Positions 48,834-60,782 are shown, counted from the stretch's first letter. The stretch is 64,000 nucleotides of DNA from Strigamia acuminata (GCA_949358305.1 OX442315.1:124001-188000); one strand, 5' to 3'. Translations and numbers: made by a program. Notes: generated from the sequence alone by a model not told the origin.

Positions 48834-50937
48834 CGTTTTACTACAGTCCTACAATATGGTTCGGTGTTGCGAGTTGATACGATGTTGCGGATATTTACAA
48901 ATGGTCGTCTGACGGTAGCGCTGTCTAGCGACCGTTTTTTCCAGCAAAATATTCAAGAAAACATTTCTTAAAATCTTTCAGTGCTGAATTGAAAAATATA
49001 AAATAAATTTAACGAAAATATGAACCTTAGGCGTGAAATGTACTGTAATTTTAATTTTATTTAGGTTCATTGACGATAAAGAAATTATTTGCTTGTGGCG
49101 CTATCTTGTCATTCAATTTTTCAGAAAGATGACGCTGCTCGTGCTTTCGATTCAGAAATTAATCGAAACAAGACTACGATATTTTATGAACTTTCATTAA
49201 AATTCAACATTTATTTCTCGAGTTAGTTTATGACGATCATGCAGTCGCTCATCGATATAGCGACAAATTACGCCAAGAGATGGCGCTGGCGACCACAGGC
49301 GGCAAATTCAAGTAGAATTTGTCACTTGATGTAAAACCACATAAAATGCAACTTTTATGTGATTTTAAGGCAGAGAATCGACTTTATCTTATATTTATGG
49401 CAATAAATATAGATATTATGTTGTTTTGTGATAACTCTGCAAAGTTACCTCAAAACTAGGTTTAGGGGATTAAATCTCCCCCTCGCACCTGCTCCAAGCG
49501 TGGACCCCCGCGGATCAAGTTGAAAGACTTAATCCAAAAGTGTTCCTCGCTATCCAGTTCCTGTCCCGACCTAGCAGAGAGCTATGGTCTGTCTAGCTGA
49601 CCACCTGGACTGAAAATGTGTCCTGAGTATCCCATCACCTGGACCAGTGATTGGGGGGATTTGCGGGACCATTGCTCTCATTGGAGCAATGGCCAAGCTA
49701 TTGTTTTCCCCGAGTATATACTTCCTCGCAACAGGAAGTAGCTCGCTCTTGACCAGATATTTTGACTATATGTTTTCTTGAGCCCATTCTACTACTTCGG
49801 TGTTATGTTGATTGCGCAAACACAAGCTTGCCTGTTGATTGCGCAGCCAATGCCCCTTATACTGCGGGCCTATGAGAACATACATACGGCGTACACTTGA
49901 CGTGGAGATGGGTGATATGATGCCTCCATGTCCGGGTGCCCGATGACGGCTGTGTGGCCGTGAGGAGATCAGGTCGCGGCGATGAGTAGTAAGAATCCCG
50001 TCGGGCCGGATATAATTCAACAAGTGTTCCACAAGGCCTGCCAGTTACAGTAAACCACGGCTGCCGAACAGCGTGTCGAAAATGTAACATTAGGGTTGAA
50101 ATAACTAAACTCGGAAAAGTTTAGTTAGATTAAATCCCCAGCTCAGCATTGTGCATAAACATGGATACTTCTTCCAGAACTGTACAAAACTGAAGACTAG
50201 CTACATTAGCATTTACTTGCCAGTAAATGTGTAGCTAAATTGCCAACTTTATGTAAGCAGAATTATTACGAGTATTTACTGAAAGGTAATGCTCTAATAA
50301 ATACATCCATTACACGGAACCAGAAGTTATGATTGTAAACTCGCAACAGTTTACTCTCGTATGAAGAACCATTTGACGTATCACACCAATTATAAATGTC
50401 TTAAAGCATTTATAAGAGGTCAATTGGTAAATGGCTCTCACAAGCCATTTAAACCAATAACCGCCCCAAGTTTGTGGCGATGCAGATACCGTCAACCGGA
50501 CGTTCTCGGATACTAACCTTTCTATTACAGATTCGAACCAGACCCCGATGTACAACTAGGACCAAATAATCAACCGATTCAGACGACATCTTATCCACCC
50601 GATGAAGCCGAATTGATATTATCATAGCGCCGTTTAGGCGACTGTATGTATAGTTAATCGACCCATTTATACGGCCAATTGTCGGCATAGTTAATGTATA
50701 ACTGTATTTTATGCAAATTGATTAATATAATCACTTTACGGTGATTATATTTATATATCAATAAACATGTTATGTCTTGATAACCGCATGTGTCATTATT
50801 TTACCCAGTTCACACTTTAGGTTTTGTCAATCCTATCTCTCAACTACTGAATAGATAGACTAGCTTGTTATGCCAAAATACACATTTTGAGCGGATAGCG
50901 TCATCGAAAGGTCATCGTCACAAGTTTCACATTTATT
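48834..50937. other. Gene-poor region, PREB start to MINPP1 end
   Basis: No exon is supported in 2.1 kb. The part from about 49450 to 50870 has a base composition unlike its surroundings and small stem-loops, for example AGTTAGATTAAATCCCC near 50124 and AGCTACATTAGCATTTACTT with its inverted partner near 50200-50237. It is probably a decayed mobile element, but I could not define ends or a coding remnant. Confidence 0.45.
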
Positions 50938-52497
50938 TCACTTACATATTTCATTCAGATTACACGAATCGGAAATGGGTTTGAAATGATCCAAGAATCG
51001 TTGCGCCGAACACGGCTGCGCGCAATCAACCGGAAGTGAGATCAATCGTTCCTGGAGATAAGACAGAATGCGAAACTGTCCATCGTGGCATTTGAATAAA
51101 ACGAGACCCAAATTCGACGAAAACGGGTCGAGAAAACTCGTCCTCCATGACCGTTTTTCGTCAAAATCGAAAATCGATTCGCTGCCGTTGAATAATCCCA
51201 ATCGAGTCAGAAACTTCACCATCGCCCCCGAGTGAGAGAATCGGATAACCACCGACGGTGCGACGGAATCGTTAATTATCGATCTATAATGATATTCTTT
51301 AATTAAAAAAAATAATAATAATAACCTTTTTGACTTACTCCATTGTTCGCACAATGTCCCGGACGACAGGACACGCTTGCTCGTAGTTGATTTCGCTCTG
51401 GTAGCCGTATCGGACGAAATAATCGATATCCTTGATCAATTCGAGTAACTTCAGATCAGAGTCGTGGAAAAGCGCGCACCACGGCGATTTGGTGCCGGGA
51501 AACCACGCTGTTTCGAAGCGACAGCCGTTGTACATGACGTCCACATCATCTGCCCACATGAATTGAAAAAATAATGGAAATTAACATTTCATTTCAAACT
51601 TTACCGTTTGAAATGATTGGCGCTGATATCCGGCGCGCAATTCTTTTCCGTAAAAGCGCGTAATGTTTTTCCACGAGCGCGGCTGCGGCAGTCACGGCGA
51701 CGCTCAGGTTCTGATTTCTGTTCCATTTCGGACAATTTTGATCGAAAAACAGCAGTTGGTCGTCGTTTTGCAACTTCACTTTCCGCCACAGGTCGCGTCG
51801 GGTTTTCCATAACCCTGTCAAAAATCCGTCGAGGCTTTTGGCGATTCGAGGTCCGCTCATATAGCGCACATCGTATCGAGTGTTGTCATCCCGCAGAAGA
51901 TTCGGAAACCTCTTCGTGAATCTTCGCGCTAATAATTAATCAATTAATCATTAGATCAATAACTAATGTATAAATACGGCACTGATATGTGATAACGTAC
52001 CGATTCGAGCTTGTTCCAACTCCCCTTCCGGTGCTAAGTCACGATTTAAAGGATTGAACGGAAGTTTCCATTTCTGCAGCGCTTTTAAATCGTCTCTGCA
52101 GAGCTCACCTAAAATTGAAAAACAGAAAAATTAAAAAAAATTCTTTTTTTTAAAAATGAGAATTACAATCACTTTTATCGGAAAATTTGATAATAACATT
52201 TTGCAATCGAGGCAGCCTGTTTAGCATGAGAAGAGTGTCGGCGTTGGAGGGATACCTAGCGCCGTGACGACTTAATAAATAAAACAATACCGGGCTGCAA
52301 CCTGGCAAATTGACTTCGCTCTCGTCCGTCCCCCGGACCACTTCGTACGAAGTTTTCGACGAGTACAACTTGTACGGCTTGCTGTCGAAAAAGTAACAGT
52401 AGCGGTATTCCGAATACTGCACTAAACTAAATAAACTGAGCAAAAGCGCACAAACTGCGGCAGCAACGTCAAAAGCTATCGGCATATTCAAGTTCAA
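50938..52497 (-). CDS. MINPP1: Multiple inositol polyphosphate phosphatase-like
   Basis: Histidine-phosphatase family enzyme that removes phosphates from inositol phosphates, acting in the ER lumen or outside the cell. Five exons (52173-52497, 52001-52108, 51605-51928, 51339-51549, 50938-51283) give 437 residues. A hydrophobic N-terminal segment (AAAVCALLLSLFSLV) is a signal peptide or anchor. The catalytic LLSRHGARYPS lies near residue 75. Where vertebrate enzymes have the HAE proton-donor motif, this one has FSHSGAMVKFL, with the His kept but no Glu. From memory, insect relatives often show HSG here, so it may be a lineage trait rather than loss of activity. Cysteines in CDQxxCP-type positions are scattered. 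It ends NLNEICK. Confidence 0.85.
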
Positions 52498-53043
52498 AAT
52501 TCAAATTCCACATTAGATGGATTCTTCCATAAATAGGGGAAAGGTTTCAAAGGTTTCAAAGGTTTCAAAGGGCTGAATTGACCAAAATTGAGCGGAATCC
52601 GATCCTGTCTACTTCGTAGGATGGAAAGTGGGAAGTGAGTGAGTCGTTTTGTGAAAACCTACCTCAGCGTTATTTCTATTTTTATTTCTTTAACTTTTCT
52701 TTATTTCTTTATTTATTTATTTCTTTATTTAATCGCACTCCAAAGGAGTAAAAAGAAATGAGATACAAGTGTGATAAATAATTATTGAATCGATAATAAG
52801 TGACGATGTAGGCGCCGATGGAAATGACGGCAATGAGACATACACATAGCTGAAGAACAGTCCAGGGCGGAAGAACGAAGTTCGATGGGGAGATTGTTCC
52901 AAGACGAGAAACACCGAAATGGGAACGATTTCGACAAATATGCACAAAATTGTTTTATTCTTTTCTAATAATTGTAAAATTTATTAACCAGCTTCAAATG
53001 TGTTATAATAATTGCAGGTTGAGAGTTGAGAAAAATCAATTAA
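52498..53043. other. Intergenic, MINPP1 to TRAF, with GGTTTCAAA repeats
   Basis: Four tandem copies of AAAGGTTTC occur at about 52541-52570. A possible small membrane-protein ORF is listed separately. Otherwise AT-rich. Confidence 0.4.
52709..52945 (-). CDS. Possible small membrane protein, 78 residues
   Basis: An open frame (MHICRN to EINK) with one strong hydrophobic helix (LQLCVCLIAVISIGAYIVTYY) and a weaker one near the end. Codon third positions are C- or T-rich, compatible with coding. It lies 3' of TRAF on the same strand. I do not recognise a family, and a second frame is also open over most of it, so it may be chance. Confidence 0.3.
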   Translation of the reverse strand: MHICRNRSHFGVSRLGTISPSNFVLPPWTVLQLCVCLIAVISIGAYIVTYYRFNNYLSHLYLISFYSFGVRLNKEINK

Positions 53044-56000
53044 TTAATCCGGACACGAAAAATCCAAATCCAGATGCAGAAAAAAGGTGTCGTTCACTAA
53101 ATAAGCCTTAAGTTGCTCGAAAGAGATGTAAGTTGGAAAACCAAACACCATCTGGTGTTCAAACACGGGTTTCTCGATGGCCGATCGTTTGCCATCGACG
53201 CAGCCGTCCGTCATGTCGAAGTGATGTTCCCGACGCTTCGACTGATCCAACACGCTCAGTTGCGCCGTGTACAAGACGGGCCAATGAAGAAACCCGTCGT
53301 ACTTTCCTTTCATCACCTCCAGAAAAACCGATACGTGATTGTTCTCCGCTTCCGTGCCCGTACAACCGTTCGGGTACATCTTTAGTCGCATTTTGTACCC
53401 AAACTTGTTGGTGTAAAAAGGTTCGCTGCACACAAAATACGCGCTGCCCGTTTTTGCGTTCGTTTGCATCTGCGCCATGTTTTCAACTTTCCAGATGTAA
53501 TAAAACGAGGAGAGAGTCGACGTGCGTTCCGTTCGGCAAGTCATCAATTCTTCGTGTAGTTCGTTTACGCTCGCGTTCATCGAATCTGCAATAAATCCAA
53601 ATCAAAACCACTAATACCATTCAATTTATTTTAATTTACCTTTTACTTTTTGATACTCCTTTTCACATTCATGTTGTTTTAAGATCATCACATCTACAAT
53701 TAAAATCAAATTGAAATCAATTGAAATAATTCGTTGCATTCATTTTACCTATCTTGTCACTAAGGTTCATTTTCGCCTCGCCTGCAACACATTCATTCAT
53801 TTTTTTCTTTTCCTTTAGTAAATTTGAAAAGCCATTCTTACTTACCCACATCTCTAGTCAACTTATCTGAAAAGAAATTGACGCGTTATTCAACCAATAA
53901 TTTATGATTTATTATTTGTCACTCACCACTTGCCGATCGCATAGTCTCTACAGTTTTTCCAATTTTCAGAATATACTCATTGTGGTGACTGCTCATTTTG
54001 TCTGAAACAATTCTCCAATTTGCAGTTACATTATTTGTTTCACAATTAAGTGTTTTAAGTGTGTTTGTCCTAACCTATGGAGCTTTCCATTTGATCACAT
54101 TTAGCCTTCATTTGTTTTATCTCGCTGTTGAGCATGTTTTTGTTTTCAACTGAAACAGAATGTGTAACTAACACTAACACTAACAGGTCGGATCACTTCA
54201 TCGAATCCAGAATTCTTAAAGTGGCAAATGGATTCCGCAGTGTGTAGATAAGAAAAACAGTTAAGGGGAGGTTGGGGGGTTCAAGGGGGGCGCTAGGTTA
54301 GGTTAGGCATTCTTAGGAGACAAGAAAAAAAGATGTCATCATACTTAGGTAACCGAAACGAGATTCGATGAAACGGAATTCGATGAAATGACCCGACTTC
54401 TAACACTAACCAAACGAAAACGGCATGCTTACCTGCATACTTAGCCAGCCCACCTAAAAACAATTCAATTAATCAGCAATAATCAACTACAGTGTAAGCT
54501 CTGTAAACCGGACATAGCACTGTCCGGACAGCTGTGTGGACCGAACAGTTTGGAGGTCCTGATTTGGTCCCAACCTATACCCAGCAATACTAAATCCCCT
54601 CTCTCATCCGGACAGCCTTTTAGTCCGGACAACTTTCTTGGACCCGTCCTATGTCCAGTCTACGGAGCTTACATTGTACCGCGGTATACGGTATTGAGGT
54701 ATTCATACCCGTTTCATATTCCAACACTTTCTGCAGCTCGTGTATTTGTTTCGCCTGTTCGGCCAAAGTGTCCTTTATCTTACCTGCAACAAGATGCAAT
54801 CTGCAAATGTGCTAAAACTGTGCCGATCGTTTGTGCCAGTCGTAATCGTAACTGACTTTTACTTTTACCATAAGTATTTTCCAATAGACTATTTTGCGCC
54901 TTCAGATCTTTAATTCTCTTAGTCTGTTTGAGTTCGAGTTCGAGCATCTGCTGTCTACACCAATTGATTTCTTGCTCTTGTCTCTTTACAGATTCTTCCA
55001 AGTGATCTAAAACAATATTATTACATACCCCCTGTATATTATCTAAACGGAGCCAATTTGACCTTTTGCCTTGCCGGAACGCAATGTTGGGGGCCTAACA
55101 ACTTCGCTCGATTGACTCTTCAAAAACAACAAATAAATATAAAAAACCAAGTTTTTGGAAAAAGATTTTTATATTGGTGCTTCAAATCATCGCCACAAGA
55201 TGACAGTTGTGCTAGTTGTCTGAAAGTTTCTATGTACTTACACAACCACGTGAAAAACCCAATTAAACAAGTTTCATCCATATCCCATGGTGGGTTTTCG
55301 AGAAACAGACTCTTCAAACAGTTTGTGCACTTTTGACATCAACGTTAGCGTTTTAAAACACAACTTTTTCTTAACAATATTAAAAAACGAAATACTAGAG
55401 TGTTTGCGGGATGCATTTTTCCCTTATTTTTCTCTACGTTACACTATTTTATTTTAGTGCCATATCGTAAGGAAAAAATCTTTAGTGTGTCGTTTTCAAC
55501 ACTAAATTAAAATATAGCGCAGCCAATCAGAATTGAGAACACTATATTGTTAGCTCCGCCCATTGCAAATGGCGATTATTTTGTTGTCCCGATCAAACAC
55601 ATCACAGTCGTAGGTACGTAGATTGAATGATAAGTGAGGCCCAAAATTGAATTTTTAGGCCAAAAATTACTAACTGTCAGTAGTTGGCTGAAATAGTGTC
55701 GTGATAAGGGAAAAGTGCAGACCGCAAAAACTTAATTTATCATTTTTCCCTTACACTATTTTTATACCGTATAGTCTTTAACTGTAAAGGAAAAATGCAT
55801 CCCGCAAACTCTCTACTGTATATGGGCAGATAAGAATTTTTATTTTAACCAGGTTTAGCCTGGTTTCAGAATTTAACGAATCCTTTTTGGATACCGAAGC
55901 AATCAAAAAGTAAAATATCGGGGCAAACATTTCGGCTTCCATTATCGTATACAAACAAATAAATACGCAAGCACACACAAACATTCATGTCAAGTTAAAT

Positions 56001-56959
56001 AAAAGCCTTTAAAAATGGAAAATGCGGTAATAAAAATGTCAAAAAGCCCATTTAGTATTTACATCGCATTACTCCATCAAATTACCTGAATGCTGTCGAC
56101 AGCCCCCTTCAGCGACACAAACTGGTCGAACGAATGCGCGAACATGGACGCGTTAAATGGTTTCTGCAACGTCAACTAATCAATTAATCACTTGTCTTGA
56201 AAAATAAAAATTGAAAAATATTCAATTGGTGAACTCAACATGAATACTACTGTCAGCTTGGCTCGGATCCGACGTCAGTTCCGACGAACTTCCCGGTACG
56301 TCGCCGCCAACTCGAGAAATCTTGCACCAGCGAGAATTCGACTCGCATTCTTGCGCGTGGCTTCTCATCTGATAACACATACACACATATACCTATCTGT
56401 CTATCATTAAAGCGATCAATGGCCTCAAAATTTACGAGACGACGGATAAATTTCCCGTCACAGAAGTTGCAGCGGATCGGATACTGGTCGCATTTGTCAT
56501 AATGGCTCTACGTAAAACAAAGTGTCAACAATTTTTTCAACAATGGACACGTCAACTTGGCTTTTTTATCTAAAATCAATTACTCGGATGTTTTCCATAT
56601 CCATTCTTTGATTGCAGTAACAACACAAATCTTCCTCCCAATGACCACAGACGCTTTTCTACAAAATTAATGAACAAACACTTCAATTAGAAAAAGAAAG
56701 AAAATCGTTGTATTCGTAAGTCAACTTACAATTGCTGCAACGGAATGGTCGAGAGAACAAACAGCTTGTCCGCTTTTTTCTGCTTTTGTGATACATCGAC
56801 GACAATATACGTGACCACAAGGCTGTGGAGTTAACATGCGGCCGTCTAAACCACATCTGCACACACAAATCATTACTCAATCATTTAAATGAATGACAAG
56901 ACACGAGACAAGCAAAAAATGACAAATTACTTGAGACAAGTTAATATTCCTGGATCCAT
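53044..56959 (-). CDS. TRAF: TRAF-family adaptor / E3 ligase (RING, zinc fingers, coiled coil, MATH)
   Basis: TRAFs relay signals from TNF- and Toll-type receptors. The first exon (56931-56959, MDPGILTCL) and the next give a RING finger (CLKCGL..PCGHVYCRRC). Exons at about 56660, 56510 and 56370 give CxxC zinc-finger pairs (CCYCNQR, CNFCDGKF). Exon 56086-56163 follows. The coiled coil is built from eight small exons: 54869-55006, 54709-54783, 54433-54453, 54075-54149, 53927-54001, 53846-53866, 53749-53781 and 53640-53693, every one a multiple of 3 bases in phase 1. The final exon 53044-53585 carries the MATH (TRAF-C) domain: FYYIWKVENMA, GYKMRLKMYPNG, DGFLHWPV, FGFPTYISFEQL. One linking exon between 55016 and 56085 must exist, since phase 0 must change to phase 1; I did not find it. 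Which vertebrate TRAF is closest is uncertain. Confidence 0.88.
54490..54676. mobile_element. pogo/Tigger-like MITE in TRAF intron
   Basis: The ends CAGTGTAAGCTCTGTAAACC and TCTACGGAGCTTACATTG form imperfect inverted repeats. TA flanks both sides (54488-54489 and 54677-54678). Repeated GTCCGGAC blocks lie inside. 187 bases, no ORF. Confidence 0.8.
55395..55816. mobile_element. Inverted-repeat MITE in TRAF intron
   Basis: Inverted ends TAGAGTGTTTGCGGGATGCA and TGCATCCCGCAAACTCTCTA are followed inward by TTTTTCCCTTA and its complement. The arms are about 30 bases, with further inverted TAGTGT/ACACTA motifs. The target duplication is unclear (TA or TAC). It interrupts the region where the missing TRAF linking exon should be. 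Confidence 0.7.
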
Positions 56960-58032
56960 AGCGAACGATCCACGCGCTGGTAAAGCCTAGGCAACCGCGA
57001 TTGATAGTTTAGTGTATTGAACTGCCGTCAGGGAGAGACACACTCGACAAAGAAGACCAGCAGCGAGCATTGAATCAAAGGCTAAAATTTCTATGTTATT
57101 TCTAGAAAAACAAATAATAAATAAAAATAGTTTATTGAGTTTAAAAAGCACGCAGTAAGTCATAAATTCATAAAAAACGACATGCTTGTCTTTTGATATT
57201 TTATCTTCCTATGGGGATTATGCAAAACCGTTTCATCCTTCATTTTGTTTTAAGAATCAAATTGCGATGTCTTTATTTCACGTTTTGAATTGAGTAACAA
57301 GTCTGAAAACCCTCCAAAAGGGTTTTCGATACAAAAATGTGTTTGTTTTATTGCGTTGTCATGGCTGCAGTAGTAGAAAAACTATCAAATCATCTTAATT
57401 CAAAGTTAATCAAAAATTCTGACAGTGTACTTGATCACAAGTTAGTTGAAGTAATTTACAATAGCGCTATTCTGAAACTGATTCCCGTTTCCCATTTTGC
57501 ATTCCTTTTGGAAGCACATATGCTGTTTCTAATTAAAATTAAATGCAAATGGGAGAAAAAATATTATCTGGAATTGACGTACTGAAGAACCAATCACCAA
57601 AAAACTTACTCTACTGTAAAGCAAGTGATGCACCGGACTGGTCAAAGACTAATGGCCATTAAAATTCCACCCTAGTGGCGAAATTAAACAGATAGTTTTC
57701 CATAGTTTTCAAAATAAAAAAGGAAGACAGAATTTTACTTCTGAAAGTGTCATCTTTCTACAGACAGCCTACATTTTAGTCAAATTTTTAATAAAATAAT
57801 AGAATAAAATAAAAAAAATAAAAAAACAGGTAGGGATAAAACATGACACAATTATCAAACGACTTTTCTGCATTGAGAACAGCTTAGTTTATGGCACCAA
57901 CTCGTAAAAAATGCAATTAAATGCATGAAAAGCGCCAGATGAAGCTTATTACTTCTCCAATGTTACGACATTGGAGATAGATGACCCTTATAAAGCACCG
58001 AAACTATGCAATAGCCAGCACTCACCTTAGCA
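56960..58032. other. Intergenic, TRAF start to secreted acidic gene
   Basis: Contains the TRAF promoter side. An 82-codon frame at 57337-57585 has AT-rich codons and no recognisable feature, so I do not call it a gene. Nothing else is evident. Confidence 0.4.
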
Positions 58033-58661
58033 ATGTATCCCCGAACACATTTGTGGCTTTTAATAACACTGCTAGTGACGTTGACGCGCAGCGAAACCGA
58101 AGGGGAGCAAACCGAAAGCGCGGACGAATATCAACTCCTCGCCGACGAAAGCAAAAGCGACAGCAACAGCGACAGCGACAGCGACGAAGCCGAGGCGGAC
58201 GACGATGCCTTCTTAGACTCCGACAAGAAGAAAAAACTCAAAGTTTCGCTCCCGTTGAGCCCCAGATGTCGACACATCCTCACCGTCCTCAATTTCCAAC
58301 GGCGCTTCGCCAAATCTATCGATTCGCACGCGGTCAAAGCGATTGAAAAGTCCAACGGGAAAGTCGTGGCCACTCTGGTCAAAGAACACATCCACAATGC
58401 GGAAAACACGCTTCTTTCCAAAATCAACGGGAGCTCGCAACACGTTCGATTTAAGGTAAACTCGCGGCCTCCGTAATTTCGTCGCTCTTGATCGTTTCGT
58501 TTCGTTTCTCTTTGCAGTTACGCGAATGGCTCAATTCGACGCTCAAACTGCGAGAACTTTTGCTGAGCACGAAATTAAAAGGTGCGGCTCTCCAGTTTTC
58601 CGAAATCATGGGAAATATCGCACGATTGGTTGTCGAGCTCATTTTATGTATTTACCATTAA
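58033..58661 (+). CDS. Unknown secreted protein with acidic Asp/Ser tract
   Basis: Two exons (58033-58455 and 58518-58661) encode 188 residues. A signal peptide (WLLITLLVTLTRS) is followed by an acidic stretch, residues about 21-68, with Ser-Asp repeats (SDSNSDSDSDEAE) and then KKKK. The C-terminal half (residues 75-185) is basic and predicted helical (HILTVLNFQRRFAKSI, REWLNSTLKLRELL). Two N-glycosylation sequons are visible (NGSS and NSTL). The intron starts GTAAAC and ends TTTGCAG, in phase 0. I do not recognise the family. Ser-Asp tracts occur in proteins that bind calcium or are heavily phosphorylated, but no function is claimed. Confidence 0.7.
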
Positions 58662-58824
58662 AAATTAATAAAATCAAATAAATTCAATTAATTACTACTT
58701 GCTCCGCTGTAATAGTTTCATTTTAATAAACGGTAATTTCTTTATTTAAAGTTTTAATATTATTTAATGTGATCTTTATTTCACGCAAAAGCGCACATTG
58801 ATTATCGTCTTCGTGACTCGTCTA

Positions 58825-59056
58825 TACTCAAAACCAACACAACGTTGACCTATTGTTCGATCCGTATCACTGGTGTAGTGGCACAAAAAAGTAGCTCATA
58901 ACACCATATTTGTAAAGAACTCCAGACATTGTGATCGATCAACAAAAGTGTTTCATTGTCAAAGGAATAGAACTACTTTTCCACGTAGTAGAACACAGTA
59001 CACAGTTAGGCGTAAACCGGCTGGAATAGGTCAACGTTGTGGTGGTTTTGAGTGTA
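58825..59056. mobile_element. Foldback element, TACTCA family (diverged copy)
   Basis: TACTCAAAACCAACACAACG at the left is matched by CGTTGTGGTGGTTTTGAGTG at the right, with GTTGACCTATT/AATAGGTCAAC further in. Probable TA target site. Related tips to 59670-60127. Confidence 0.6.
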
Positions 59057-59669
59057 GTGTCAAACCTTGAATGTGCTTAGAAACAGAGGTCTGTCTCACT
59101 TGTCAGTTGAGTGAACATACAGTAAATGTGAACATTGAGGCGCGACAAACAAATTAAATGTGTTACGACACTTTCAAATTGTTTTATCTATTTATATTTA
59201 TCTAATTTAACGTCTTTTGCAATGTAAATATTTATTCAATTCCAGGTATTTTTAGCTCACTTAACTTTGTCATGAACCGTCTTGAATTATGCGCCGGTTA
59301 CGAAACAAGAAGAGCCTGGTCGTAAGCAAAAGCCCATGAATGATTATCTGCCTGGAATGTGGCGGAAAATAATCCCCTTGCTCAATCTGTTACAAATTCA
59401 ATATGGGTTTCTTAGAATCGTAAAAATGAAGAAAAAAAGGCATGGCGTGCACCCAATATCAAGTCAAAGTTACGGAGGAAGGAAGCCCGGCTAACCTAAC
59501 TTTACCTTGATATTGTGAGTGGCAGTTGGTCGCCTCATGGCCAGGGGAGGACCATGGGGCGTTTGGACACCATTCACGATTACAAACAACACAGAGAACA
59601 CACAGTTTGGATGGATTATATCTTTATTGTGGTCGTCTAGGGGTTGCATGTTCACCATGTTATCGCCTA

Positions 59670-60127
59670 TACTCAGACTCACCATAAGAGACACACCACT
59701 AACACCAGTTCCTATTGGCCGAGCCTATTACTGGTGTAGAGCTACAAAAAGTAGGCCAAAATACAAACGCTTGAGTTACGGGAAGCCATTTTGTGTCCAG
59801 ACATAACAATCAATCGTACATTTGAAATCCAGCTGGAGAAAGAAACCGATAAATTTAACGAACTAAATAATCATGTAATTTGAAGAAGTTAAAACATAAC
59901 ACAATGCTTCCAGACTTTTTAAAATATTTTATTACTACATATAAGTCAATTTACATCTTTTCAAACACCGAAAATAATCAAAGTAATTACAATCACAACA
60001 AACCTACTTTTCCTGGTAGAATAATACAGGCAACAGTAAGGAGTAAATAGGCTCGGCCACAGTTTCCTGTGGGCTCGGCCAATAGGAACTGGTGTTAGTG
60101 GTGTGTCTCTTATGGTGAGTCTGAGTA
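59670..60127. mobile_element. Foldback element, TACTCA family
   Basis: The left arm TACTCAGACTCACCATAAGA continues through AGACACACCACTAACACCAG and is repeated exactly inverted at 60058-60127. TA flanks both ends (59668-59669 and 60128-60129). Inner sequence matches the ACTGGTGTAG..GCACAAAAAGTAG motif of the 58825 element. Confidence 0.78.
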
Positions 60128-60250
60128 TAGGTCGCTGGGTTTTCTTGCAGCAACCCAGCCCAGTCCAACCGCTGACCACATGGTCGAGGACCACAACGAG
60201 TTGCCTCAAGTCATTTCGGACTTGAGAGTTATCACTCCTCTTGTTGCGAC

Positions 60251-60449
60251 CAGGGGCGGATCTAACTTTTCGGGAGCCCGGGGCTTGAGGTTTATTCGGG
60301 GCCCCTTTCTCAAAATTTTTAATACCGACCTTTCTTCTTTTTTCTTTTTTTAGCGACCTTTTGGTACATGGCCCAGAGTCTCGGGGGCCCCCTAGAATTT
60401 GGGGGCCCGGGGCTCAAGCCCCAATAGCCGGGTGCTAGATCCGCCACTG
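60251..60449. mobile_element. hAT-type MITE, 199 bp
   Basis: The ends CAGGGGCGGATCTAAC and GCTAGATCCGCCACTG are inverted repeats. GTTGCGAC is duplicated directly on both sides (60243-60250 and 60450-60457). The GGGGCCCC-rich interior (GGGAGCCCGGGGCTTGAG) is itself partly inverted. No ORF. Confidence 0.88.
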
Positions 60450-60782
60450 GTTGCGACCCAAGTTGCCATTGTCTCCTTCTCTCTAGAGCTGTCACAACCA
60501 GTCAGCATGGGACTGGAGATCGAACTGTCTCCAAGACATCAGTCAAGCCACGAGGAGACCTTACGTAATCCTCTGTCCTGATTGGATGCAGCTCTGACGA
60601 TACGTCGTAGGAGCTGCTGAGGATGCTTTTGTAGATGTTGCCAGTGCCGACTGGCGGCTGCTAGTTGGTCACAATGTTCATCACGTGTAATAAGAAAATG
60701 CCAGTACCGTAGAAGGAAACAAACAGACGCATGAAAATTATTAGGTTATTTTCCTCCATTTAAGTTTATATACCTTTATACA

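Larger units (their letters stand above)
58662..60782. other. Repeat-rich intergenic before the sugar transporter
   Basis: Contains two related foldback elements (58825-59056 and 59670-60127), a hairpin at about 59455-59516 with 19-base arms (CAATATCAAGTCAAAGTTA type), and a hAT-type MITE at 60251-60449. No exon is supported. The transporter promoter must lie near 60700. Confidence 0.55.

Noticed and set aside
49766-50090. Minus strand ORFs of 88 and 77 codons in the gene-poor block
   Set aside because: Overlapping frames without coding signature; no similarity to reverse transcriptase, integrase or transposase motifs that I can see.
54293-54310. TAGGT repeats resembling the arthropod telomere unit TTAGG
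   Set aside because: Only about two and a half copies inside a TRAF intron; far too few to be telomeric.
57337-57585. 82-codon ORF between TRAF and the secreted gene
   Set aside because: AT-rich codon use like intergenic DNA, no domain, no splice partners.
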